From Primulina eburnea (taxonomy: Eukaryota > Streptophyta > Magnoliopsida > Lamiales > Gesneriaceae): a stretch of DNA of 64,000 nt. Within the stretch, counting starts at the first letter, position 1; each line of letters opens with the position of its first letter. The position numbers were made by a program, and so were the translations under genes. Below are positions 9,758-20,168 of the stretch, in pieces. The notes below the pieces were generated by a model that saw only the letters and a list, made by a program, of their open reading frames with translations, was not told the origin of the DNA and did no database searches. Where the stretch lies: assembly GCF_022965805.1 (NCBI RefSeq), contig NW_027331410.1, forward strand, positions 36,001 through 100,000. Reading direction: 5' to 3'.

Positions 9758-12237
9758 GATCAGGGTATCATCAGCTCAGAGTTAGAGACGTTGATATTCC
9801 GAAGACTGCATTCCGAACCAGGTATGGGCATTACGAATTTATTGTTATGCCTTTCGGTTTGACGAATGCACCTGCGGTGTTTATGAGTTTGATGAACCGC
9901 ATTTTTCAGAGATATTTAGATGATTTTGTGATTGTGTTCATTGATGATATTTTGGTATATTCGAAGAGTCTGACTGAGCATGAAGATCATCTGAGAATTG
10001 TATTGAAGACTTTGAGGAATGAGCAGTTGTATGCTAAACTGTCCAAGTGTGAATTCTGGCTGCGACAGGTTGTCTTCTTGGGGCATATTATATCTGGAGA
10101 GGGTATTGCGGTAGATCCGAGTAAAGTTGAGGCTGTGATCAGTTGGCCGAGACCGACTTCTGTGCCTGAGATACGCAGTTTCATGGGTCTAGCCGGGTAT
10201 TATCATCGTTTTATACGAGATTTCTCCAGTATAGCGAAGCCTATCACTCAGTTGACCCAGAAGAATATGCCATTTGTGTGGTCTGAAGATTGTGAAGCTA
10301 GTTTTGTTGAACTAAAGAAGAGGCTGACTAGTGCGCCTGTATTGACGATTCCTTCAGGTACAGGTGAGTTCGTTGTATATTGTGACGCATCTCACAGAGG
10401 GCTAGGATGTGTTCTTATGCAGCGAGGGCACGTGATAGCGTACGCCTCTAGACAGTTGAAGCCACACGAGACTCGTTACCCGATTCATGATCTTGAATTG
10501 GCGGCGATTGTATTTGCACTCAAGATCTGGCATCATTATCTGTATGGCGAGAAATTTGAGATCTATTCCGATCATAAGAGCCTGAAGTACCTCTTTTCTC
10601 AGTCAGAGTTGAACATGAGGCAGCGACGATGGCTTGATCTGCTGAAAGATTTTGATTGCGAGATCAAGTACCATCCAGGAAAGTCGAATGCAGCGGCAGA
10701 CGCCTTGAGTCGAAAGGTATGTGCTCTTTCCTTGTCGACTATAGGTGTATCGAGTTTAGTAGAGGATTGTTGCTTGTCTGGATTGACATTTGATACAGAG
10801 AGTAGACCGTTGCGACTTGCTGCGATTCAGATTGAGCCAGATCTGATTTTAAGGATCAAAGAAGCACATAGAACTGATCCGAGCATTCAGAGATCGATGG
10901 ATATGGTCAGAGCTGGTCATATATCAGAGTATCAGGTTAGAGATTCTGTTCTGTATGTGAATAACCGCTTAGTAGTGCCAGAGATTTCAGATTTGAGACG
11001 ACAGATCATGTCGGAGGCACACTGTAGTTGGTTCAGCATTCATCATGGTGGCAGGAAGATGTATAACGACTTGAAGACACAATTCTGGTGGAAGCAGATG
11101 AAGACAGACATTGCAGAATTTGTGTCTAAGTGCTTGAATTGCCAGCAGGTGAAGGCAGAAAGAAAGAAGCCCGGAGGTTTACTTCAGAGTTTGTCTATTC
11201 CTGAATGGAAATGGGACCACATTTCCATGGATTTCGTGACGAAGTTACCTCGATCTTCGCGGGGCTGTGATTCGATTTGGGTCATCATTGATAGACTGAC
11301 CAAATCAGCTTGCTTTATTCCGTACAGAATGACCTATCGACACGATCAGATGGCAGAGTTGTATGTCAGAGAGGTCGTCAGATTGCACGGTGTGCCGAAG
11401 TCGATCGTATCAGATCGTGATCCACGATTCACTTCTCACTTTTGGCACAGCTTGCAACAGGCTTTGGGTACGACTTTACACCTGAGCACTGCTTATCATC
11501 CCCAGACAGACGGACAGTCAGAGCGAACTATCCAGACTTTAGAGGACATGCTGAGAGCTGTAGTACTAGATTTTGGTACTAGTTGGCAGGATTCATTGCC
11601 GTTGTGTGAGTTTTCATACAACAACAGCTATCAGACGAGCATAGAGATGGCACCGTTCGAAGCGTTATACGGAAAGAAGTGCAGATCTCCGTTGTACTGG
11701 GATGATATTTCTGAGGTACCAGAGTTGGGGCCTGATATGATTCGTGAGATGACCGAGAAAGTGAAGATCATTCAGAGGAGAATGAAGACAGCACAGGATA
11801 GGCAAGCGAAAAACGCCAATATCAGACGCAGACCGTTGGTATTTGAGCAAGGAGACCGAGTATTTTTAAAGATTTCACCTTTCAGAGACGTTGTCAGATT
11901 TGGCAAGCGTGGAAAGTTGTCTCCTAGATACGTCGGTCCGTATGAGATCCTTGAGAAGATTGGCGATCGAGCTTACAGACTTGCTCTTCCTCCTTCATTA
12001 TCTGGCATTCACGATGTTTTTCACGTGTCGATGTTGCGCAGATATATGCCAGATGATTCTCATGTCATTCAGCCTGAAGAAGCCGAGCTAGATCAGACTT
12101 TGAGCTATGTTGAGCGACCGATACAGATTCTTGATCGGAAAGAAAAACAGCTCAGAACGAAGACCATTCCGCTTGTGAAGGTGCAGTGGAGTCGTCATGG
12201 CATCGAAGAAGCAACCTGGGAGACAGAGTCTGAGTGA
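9727..12237 (+). pseudogene. Element 2 reverse transcriptase, RNase H, integrase, chromodomain
   Basis: This is the continuation of pol in the frame after the 1-base loss. A TAG at 9724-9726 (CAG to TAG type) is in this frame as well, so two lesions sit within 20 bases. Domains in order: reverse transcriptase with the YVDD-equivalent FIDDILVYS (about 9937-9963); RNase H from [13 protein letters not shown] (about 10369); integrase HHCC zinc domain (about 11017-11150); catalytic DDE core ([18 protein letters not shown], then the E in [11 protein letters not shown], 11223-11550); and a chromodomain-like tail ending [16 protein letters not shown] (about 12175-12225). The natural stop is TGA at 12235-12237. 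Confidence 0.92.
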
Positions 12238-12356
12238 GACAGAAACATCCCGAACTATTCATATGATGTGAGTCTTCCTTTCAATTTTGATTATACTATG
12301 TTATATATATACTTGCATGATTACTTGCTTACGAGTTCGAGGACGAACTCCTGTCT

Positions 12357-12370
12357 AAGAGGGGGAGAAA
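12357..12370 (+). other. Polypurine tract of element 2
   Basis: AAGAGGGGGAGAAA lies immediately before the 3' LTR start at 12371, the expected place for plus-strand priming. Confidence 0.85.
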
Positions 12371-14173
12371 TGTAAGGCTCGAGAATTATCAGCTGTTATG
12401 GATGTGAGATTCACAAGTTGGAGAATGCATGACATTTGAATTGAAATTGTGAGGTTTGGGCCGAAGCCATACCGCACCCGCGGTGTTAGAGATACAGCAC
12501 CCGCGGTGCATTGAAAAGAAATTGGTGAATTTGTGCGAAGCCACACCGCACCCGCGGTGCTAACAGAACCGCACCCGCGGTGGTGCAACTGCACCCGCGG
12601 TCATGCAAGGACCGCACCCGCGGTCCGAGAATTTCAGAAAATGCAAGGGCTGCCGTGAGCACAGCGCACCCGCGCTGCTAGTGTACCGCACCCGCGGTCG
12701 TGCGTGTCAAATGAAAAATAAACCACTTGTTCCTTGTCATGCATATATGATATGTGTCTTCTTTCCCTTCCATTTCAGAAACTGAGAGCCGAGAGAATGC
12801 TTAGGAGAAAGCTTCATGTCCTTTTTGATTTGAACTTATGATTTTGAAGAATTTAACCATCCGATTTTAGATACGACTTTGGTTTTGAACTCCTCTCATC
12901 ATTTGCTATTCAAGGATGTAAGTTTTGGTTATGTTCAGCATGTTTTAATATATATGTGTTGGGAGAATTCATGATTTTGTTAGAAATATGAGTTCTTGAT
13001 ATGTTGAGCAGTATAGAATCACAATCGGATTGATTTTCGGACACCGTATACTATTATTCGAAATTTCAGCATGTATGATGTTAAGATTGTACAGATTTCA
13101 GCTTATGTATTGAGGTGTTGATGAGATTATGAGTTGATGGTGATTGAGTATGTTATTGTGGGGTTATCGGTATCGAAAGAATTACGCCGTTACGCCGTCG
13201 AATTATATTGAAACCGATTTCAGCCTTGTATATTGAGTTGCTTGAGATGTATATGACTGAAGTGCACATTGTTTATGCCATTTCAGATTTGTATTGGCTA
13301 TTGTGAACTCGAGACTTCGACTACGACACCGACTATTCGACAAGAAAGTTATAATTCATGTGGTCACGGGATTGCACAACTCGATTCAGATTTGATACGA
13401 GTTTCCCTAAATCACATACTAGATTGTTATTACATTTGATTATGTAATGTCTTGTTTATTGATTTATATTCGAGTCCTAAGATAGGAGATATTGGCAGAT
13501 TGGCCAAAACTAGACGTTTCGGTGTATCGACGCATAGGAGCAGATTTGCTATATGTGTAGACCCTCGATACAGAGTTGACCGAAGTCTAGGAATAAGACG
13601 TACCGTTGCCCCGAGTGGTTGGGTAGGTGACAGACCGTCTTATTCACACCGGGATCCCTAGATTAGAAAAGAGTCGAGTCAAGATTTAAATGTTGAATAC
13701 AGATTTGTATTCTTCTACATGTTTAGATTTACATTCATGTTATTTGATATATGCTATGCATTTGTATATAATTATTACATTGCATGCATCCATGTTTTAT
13801 ACTGGGATATGTTCTCACCGGAGTTATCCGGCTGTTGTCGTGTCTGTATGTGTGCATGGCAACAGGTGGGGCAGGATCTGGGTCTCGAGCTAGATGAGAG
13901 ATGGATGATAGCGTGGAGATCTCGGGCATTGCAGATTACTAGTGTTTTATTGTGAAACTTGTACTACTCATGTTGGTAGTTGATATTTAAACACTAGTGT
14001 ATGGTTGTATTAAACAGACTGGTATGTATCTTATGTCGTTTAGTTAATATATAGACTTGTTATGCTTTAGTTATACATTTGAATTAATGTTAAAAGCAAA
14101 ATTTTGACCCACATTTTCGAACAAAGATCCAATTAAATCCCAAAAGAATTGAGTTAGAGCCCGGGTCCCCACA
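12371..14173 (+). mobile_element. Element 2 3' LTR
   Basis: 1803 bp. It is identical to the 5' LTR apart from about ten substitutions seen by eye and a 43-bp segment (about 12582-12624) holding two extra hairpin modules, which accounts exactly for the length difference. The right duplication TTACA follows at 14174-14178. Confidence 0.95.
12471..12700 (+). repeat. Eight ACCGCACCCGCGGT hairpin modules in element 2 3' LTR
   Basis: Same array as at 5815-5999, with two additional modules near 12590 and 12611. The CAGCGC-ACCC-GCGCTG variant is kept here too, at about 12662-12677. Confidence 0.88.
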
Positions 14174-15344
14174 TTACAGGACCCAATAATATGACGTCGT
14201 TTATTTTCGCGTGTCAAACCAACCCATCAATATTGAATTGTAGTAGACGGTCGCCATGAGTTCCCCCAATAATATGAGCCGAAGTCATGGGAGTTCTACT
14301 CAATTCATATCATATGTCCGGTGGAAGTCACAGCTTTCCGGCGTACATGCCTCCCCAATAATATGAGCCAGACACTGTCCGCGGGTAGCGATCAACATGC
14401 AACCACGGTTGATGGAAGGCAAGGAAAAATTAAACTCTTTTAATTTTTACTTTTTCGGTTTGATATAAATTTTGAATCATATTCAAAATGAGAGATTTTG
14501 ATTTTAAAATTGTCTCATCATTTTATTTTAAAAATCGCGTGCCATGAATTTGTATGTTTGCCGGATTCATGCAACTATATTATCTAATAATATACATACA
14601 TGCATACTACTATATATCGCATATATCATAATACGACATTCAACAATAAATAAGGATGATCGATCGCCAACACTATTAGATCCATGTGAGCCATACATGG
14701 ATCCAGGTCCAAAACCTAGGTAAATGCAGGGATGCAAATGCAACAATTACAAAAGCTTCCAATATTTTACATGTCTTCATCTTGATCATCGGGCCCACCA
14801 TCTTCCAGTCTTGATCTCCCACTATTTCTAATAATTACATTTAAATAGCCATGTCACATAAGGGATACATCTCATGGGGTGGGAACGGGCCATAAACCAA
14901 GCCCACTTTAAAATATCAAATCTTAACAAAATGAATAAAACAATAAAATATCCTAACATACACCTAACACATTTGTCAAAGCTCTCGATCATCCTTCATG
15001 TATTTAATATCAAATATTAACATCAATTTAATTAATTGATAAATCATATATCTAATAATTTTATCACTAACCACCACAATTATTAAAAGATTTAATAAAT
15101 TAAATAAACTCCTTTATTTAATTTCCAATTAAATCAATAATAATTGATTTCTTGTAAAAACTCATTTTTACCATAAATAATTAAAATCATATTTTAATTA
15201 TTTATTTCACAAGAAAATTATTAATTTTCTAAAAATCAATTTCCAAAATAAAAATTGAACCAATTTTCAAAAATATCAATTCTACCCAAAAATTTGAAAA
15301 ATCAGAAAATTGCACCCTGGACCCAAACAATTCAAGCCCATAAT

Positions 15345-15627
15345 CCAAAACGGTTCCCGAGATATTCCCGGGCAGCCGCCCCCGCTGCCCGAACGTTTCG
15401 GGCAGCCGCAAGGGCCCTGTGCGTGCAGGGCGCGCACAGGCGAGCGGCGCGCGGGAATCGCGCGCAGCGCGGCGGCACGCTGGGCGCGCAGCGGGCGGAC
15501 GTTCCGTACGCCGCGCGCGGCGGCGCGGACGCTCCGCACAGCGTGCGCTCGCGCAGCCGCGCGCTGTGCGGACGCTCCGCACAGCGCGCACGCAGGCGCG
15601 CACAGGGCGCTGCCCGGAACAGCCCCC
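15345..15627 (-). repeat. GC-rich low-complexity island (CGCGC/CGCAC) in the leader
   Basis: About 280 bp of almost pure G and C, built from GCGCGC, GCGCAC, GGACGCTCCGCACAGC and GCCGCGCG pieces, abruptly bounded by very AT-rich DNA. GGACGCTCCGCACAGCG occurs twice, near 15528 and 15569. Open frames exist in all phases only because stop codons are rare in such DNA. Confidence 0.85.
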
Positions 15628-15763
15628 AATTTTTATTTTTATTTTTGGTTTCGAAAATCTGGAAAAATAAATTTATGGTGCATCAATTTTTTTGAAAATT
15701 TTTTTTGTGTGGTTAGAAACAAATTATTCAATATAATTTAAAATCATACGATTCAGAAAACCT

Positions 15764-15776
15764 GGCTCTGATACCA
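15764..15776 (-). other. Primer-binding site of the Copia/LARD element
   Basis: The minus strand reads TGGTATCAGAGCC, one base from the LTR end at 15778. It is complementary to the initiator tRNA-Met 3' end. Confidence 0.85.
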
Positions 15777-15777
15777 C

Positions 15778-17947
15778 TGTTGGATGTCGGTTTCTACACG
15801 CCCAAACGCAGCGAAAATTTTAAAAATTTTATTTATTTTGACAATCAAAATATATTTTGGGCGCTCGTATGATTTTATAATAAACATTCATAGGATGTTA
15901 AAGAATTATACCTTTGGTGAATAATTTCACGTGGCTCCAACTATTCCGGTGTTAGCGGATATAGCTCTTGTTGAAAATCCCTACGAACTTTCTTCGATCT
16001 CCTTATATCAAGTCCACGACCAGAAGATTTGATCCTCTTCCAAATAGCACTAGAATATTTGGAAGATATTTTGCGCATGAGAGAAAATAATTGAGAGACG
16101 GCTCAAACTTTTATTCTTTTTCTTGGCCGAGAAATATTTTGGGAGAATTGTTCAATTGTGATTCTCGAAAAATCCCAAATCCATGAATTGGAGGCTACCC
16201 TTTTATTCTAGATAATTGCATGCCATTAGAATAAAATATTCTAATTATCTTTCTAATCTATTATTTACTTAATTAATCCAATTAATTAAGTAAATTTAAG
16301 ATTCTAAAATGCATGCCTTATCAAATACAATCTCGATGCATATCTTATGGTGGCTAGGTTTTTAGGTCTCCCATTTAAATAAAACATCTATGGCCTAATT
16401 ACCATAATAAAATAATTGGACCCATTTAATTAACATTAATGAGCTTAATTAATTAATTGGACTAGTCCAACTAGTTTAATTAATTAATCAAAGTCCATTA
16501 AACTTTAATTATTTAATATATTGGATTTGTACTCCTACAAGCCCATTAAATATATTACCCACCATATTTAATTTATTATTTAATAAACTCAACCTTTGAG
16601 CTTTAATAAATTAAATACATTATAAATTCAACATTTGAATTTATTATTTAAATTACAAATTCAACTCCTTGAATTTTTATCACCTCCCAAATTTAATATT
16701 TAATAAACCCAACATTTCAGTTTAATAAATTAAATTCTCATTTTTTTATAAATTCAACACCTTGAATTTATTCTCTCAAAATTTAATTATCATAAATTCA
16801 ACTCCTTGAATTTACTATATAATATAAATTCAACTCCTTGAATTTATTCTCTCAACGAGAACAAACGATCCAGTGCTTGTGTGACCCTCAATGGTTCAGG
16901 GATACAGCTAGCCGTGGGTTCACAACTCTTTGTGATTCAGGACATAATCCTTTATTCGGGCTTACCCTAGTTAGCCCCATTCTTTTCATCAACACTTTGA
17001 TCAAGAATGTCAGAACTCATTTCTGATTGCACCCATCGGATCATGGTAAGAGCGTCTAGTAGCATCGCCCCATGATCCCCTAGGTATCACTGATAGTGCC
17101 TGCAAGAACCAGTCGATTATGATTAACGTACAGTACGGTCCCTTCATCTCATATATCCCGATTGAATCTGCAACCATTGGTTCATCGAGGGTTGCATATT
17201 AATTCGATAACTATGTGATAACTATAATAGTGGCATCGCGTGTACTATTTGAGAACTATTTCTCTAACGTACATCTCATACTCTGGCCAGAGATTCCATG
17301 CACTATTATTTCATTAGATCACACAAGATATCCACACCCGTAGGTGAGCGGTGAATCCCCGACTACAATGCACTGGCTCCTATATGTGTCGCGACTGTAC
17401 CCAACCTCGCCACCTGATGACTCTTCTGGAGTCGGTAAACGAGTCAAAGCACAGCCCTAGCATATAGAGCCTCAGTGTTGTCCCGGGTCATAAGGACTAA
17501 TGGTGTACAATCATAACCACGGACTTATCCTCTCGATGAATGATAACAACTTGGAAAGTCCGAGGGAGGGTTGTTCGGTATAATCATCATATGACTACCC
17601 ATCTGTATGTTTGGACATCTCTATGCCCTTACCAAGAAACGCAGTACACAACATCACAGATGCTAGTCTCGAGCTCAAGCGACCTTTATCCATGTTTTAG
17701 GCGGCTGAATCGACTAGTAACGAATTTAGAATATGCAGTGTTTACAAATGAGTTTCAACATCGAATTACGATTCATTTGTATTAAAGCATAATCAAGGAC
17801 TTTATCTATGCTGCTTGCATGGGTATACAGATAAAGTATAACGAAGACCATAAAAAGTTAAATTATATTAAAATAAAGATTGTTTATTTCACTTGAGTCA
17901 ATAAATTCCCTAGCCAACCGTTGGCTTGCAGAGCATCTACTCTTACA
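15778..17947 (-). mobile_element. 5' LTR of a Copia/LARD-like element
   Basis: About 2170 bp. On the plus strand it starts TGTTGGATGTCGG beside the primer site and ends CATCTACTCTTACA. On the minus strand it therefore runs TGTAAGAG to CCAACA with TG/CA ends. It contains short AATTCAACTCCTTGAATTT repeats (16620-16850) and a conserved-looking 3' half (17030-17900), which I recall as typical of Copia LTRs in Lamiales. The other LTR is outside the window, so the duplication cannot be checked. Confidence 0.75.
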
Positions 17948-18092
17948 GACACAAGAGCTTGTGAAGACATAGGCCAGACACAAACGTTTGACACGTGCGT
18001 TACACGGTCAATAGGAGAGTGTGCTGTGTATCCATTACATACTGCCCCATTAAATTTTTTTAAAAAACTTTTTTCAAAAAAGGTTTGGCTAT

Positions 18093-18193
<101 letters not shown>

Positions 18194-18499
18194 CATCCTT
18201 CCAATAATTAAATTTTAATATAATCACTATTGTTTATAATTTTAATTAACTATCCAACTCTATATTTTACATTCTCTTAATTCTTTTTCTTTTCCATTAT
18301 CTCAATTTTAAAAATTGAAAATCATATTTTTCAAAAATAATTGAAAACTTTTATTCTATTTTAAAAAAAACTTGTCTATTACTCCATTTTTCTATATAGA
18401 CCATACACACATATTTTTATGGACTACATACACATACATCCATGATTTTTTTTTCCTAAAAAACTCTTTATTTCTCCATTTTAAAAAGGTTACCCAAGG

Positions 18500-19592
18500 A
18501 GCCGTTGCATGTCAACCAATTTTTTTTTTATATATTTAAAGCCAAACGGCTCTTTCATTTATTTTTTTAAAAATTATATATGAAAAACTATAATTTATTT
18601 ACTATAAATAATAATCAATTTCCACGAATTCGTTCCAACACATTTCTCTTTAGCAATCACACTCAATATATCTTTTGTACCTTCTCATATTCTCAATTTC
18701 ATTTTCATCATTTATTTCTTGAATCCTAATTTTTATCTAAATGGGTGACAATAGTCAAAACTCACAAAATCGACCTCGATTTGTTTCTTCTACACAATAT
18801 CCACCACAGTTTTCAAATCGGCCATTTGTTTCAAATTTTCATGGTTATGAAAATCCTTCGAATCATCCAAATTGCTCCTCCGAGCTCCATATCCACTGCA
18901 CAAGCTGTCCATGACTCAAACCGAGAATTTCATGATTACATCCGAAGAATTTCGAACTACTTAACTCTCAAGTATATCATCAACTTTATGCCGACTTAGT
19001 TGAGCATATTTGAACAGAGTACACAACAAATTGTGAAGTCACTTTATCACAAATTTCAAAATATTTGATTTATATGTCGTAACTGTGTTTTCATATGTTG
19101 TACGTTTTCATTCAAATTATTAATAACTTTTTAAATTTAAATAAATGAAACTCATAAAATAATAAATAAAACTATTAAATCTTAATTAATTATTAATCAA
19201 TAATATTATGTTATTTTAAATAATTATAATTTATAAGTTTAAAAAATGACAGTAAAGAGCTCAATCCAACTGTTCTTTTATTTTTTAATAATATTTTAAT
19301 TAATATTGAAATTAAGTTATTTTTAAAATAATAATACTATTTATTTTCAATGATATTTATTATAAATTTTTAAACAAAATTAGAAAAATATTTAATTAAT
19401 ATAAAATAAAAGAAGTGAATAAGTGAACAACGAGACTCATAAATAATGAAAGTTGATATTAAATGAATGTGAGTGTGTATTAATAATGAGAAGATGTTAA
19501 TATAATGATTATGTGGCTCATAAATCTCATACTTTTCGAAGATATGGAAGGCTAATAATATAAATTAATGACTACGGATACAGATGCCCTAA
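18500..19592 (+). mobile_element. Internally deleted PIF/Harbinger derivative
   Basis: A leader of Harbinger type (18600-18740) precedes an ATG at 18741 encoding MGDNSQNSQNRPRF and a Q/N/P-rich tail, like the N-terminus of Harbinger Myb-type ORF1 proteins. By about 18915 the frame is lost. Residues like VYHQLYADLVEHI, typical of the transposase C-terminus, are encoded at about 18973-19010. The 3' end is AT-rich and stops at GGATACAGATGCCC followed by TAA, compatible with a PIF/Harbinger terminus and its 3-bp TWA target. I could not find a matching left terminus; the left boundary is approximate. Confidence 0.45.
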
Positions 19593-19880
19593 AAAAATAT
19601 TACAAAAATATTATAGGCGTCTGATTTAATTTTTTTTATACAAAATATTTTTTCTAATAATGTAAAAATGACTATATTAACCGAACATGTTCAATGAAAT
19701 AGAGCGAACCGATTTTTTTTTAAATCGGTCGAAATTCGATAGTTATTTTTCAACAAATTTTAAAATTTTTTAAAAATACAAAAAGTATTTTGTAATATTT
19801 GTTTATTTACTAGTTTGTTTTTTATTTTTATTTTTATATTTTTAAATTCTGACATTAAATCCACGAATTCACAATTTTTA
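19593..19880. other. AT-rich spacer upstream of the helicase promoter
   Basis: I see no gene or repeat here. The sequence is dominated by A/T runs. Confidence 0.6.
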
Positions 19881-19884
19881 GCCT

Positions 19885-19910
19885 TGGGCCTGGTTACGAA
19901 ATGAGGCCCA
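19885..19910. promoter_or_regulatory. Pair of site II (TGGGCC) elements, helicase promoter
   Basis: TGGGCC at 19885-19890 and its reverse complement GGCCCA at 19905-19910 lie about 260-285 bp before the start codon. Such TCP-bound site II motifs are common in plant genes for ribosome biogenesis and growth. Confidence 0.6.
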
Positions 19911-20008
19911 ATTCAAATACCTCTCCCAGAACTCCAATCGGCCCGTCGTTTTCAGTTCACGTCCCACCGACGCATCCAACGGCCAGAAATCGCTCCACCT
20001 GATACGCT

Positions 20009-20030
20009 TATAAATCGCAAGCCCTAAACC
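20009..20030 (+). promoter_or_regulatory. TATA box and telo-box of the helicase gene
   Basis: TATAAAT at 20009-20015 is followed by the telomere-like CCCTAAACC at 20022-20030, 140-160 bp before the ATG. Telo-boxes together with site II elements mark plant ribosomal-protein and nucleolar genes, which fits the encoded product. The transcription start probably lies near 20040. Confidence 0.6.
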
Positions 20031-20168
20031 TCCATTATTCTCCTCTGTCTTCTCCGCTGCTGCGTCTGATCGATACACCCTCCCCCTGAAGCAGCGGAAC
20101 TCAATCAATCACTCTAACACACAGCGTACACACGCACATATACATACATACCGGTGTACGTATAGTCT

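Larger units (their letters stand above)
5715..14173 (+). mobile_element. Element 2: complete Ty3/gypsy Tekay-type retrotransposon
   Basis: An 8459-bp element with two long LTRs (1760 and 1803 bp), a tRNA-Met primer site, gag-pol, a polypurine tract and a 5-bp duplication TTACA. Pol order is protease, reverse transcriptase, RNase H, integrase, with a C-terminal chromodomain-like segment, which defines a chromovirus; long LTRs and the pol sequence suggest the Tekay clade. By eye the LTRs differ at about ten positions plus one 43-bp indel, so the insertion is recent. The coding region carries at least three breaks, so this copy cannot make an intact polyprotein by itself. Confidence 0.95.
14179..15777 (-). 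mobile_element. Internal leader region of a Copia/LARD-like element, truncated
   Basis: This stretch lies between the element 2/element 1 junction and the Copia-type LTR at 15778. It has no credible protein. It holds three occurrences of CCAATAATATGA (near 14182, 14266 and 14353), AT-rich sequence, and a GC-rich island at 15345-15627. Lack of coding sequence next to a clear primer site and LTR fits a large retrotransposon derivative (LARD), or the untranslated leader of a SIRE-like Copia element whose genes lie outside the window. Orientation is minus, from the primer site. Confidence 0.6.

Noticed and set aside
15229..15741. Overlapping Ala/Arg-rich open frames on both strands
   Set aside because: All phases are open because the GC island lacks stop codons; composition explains them.
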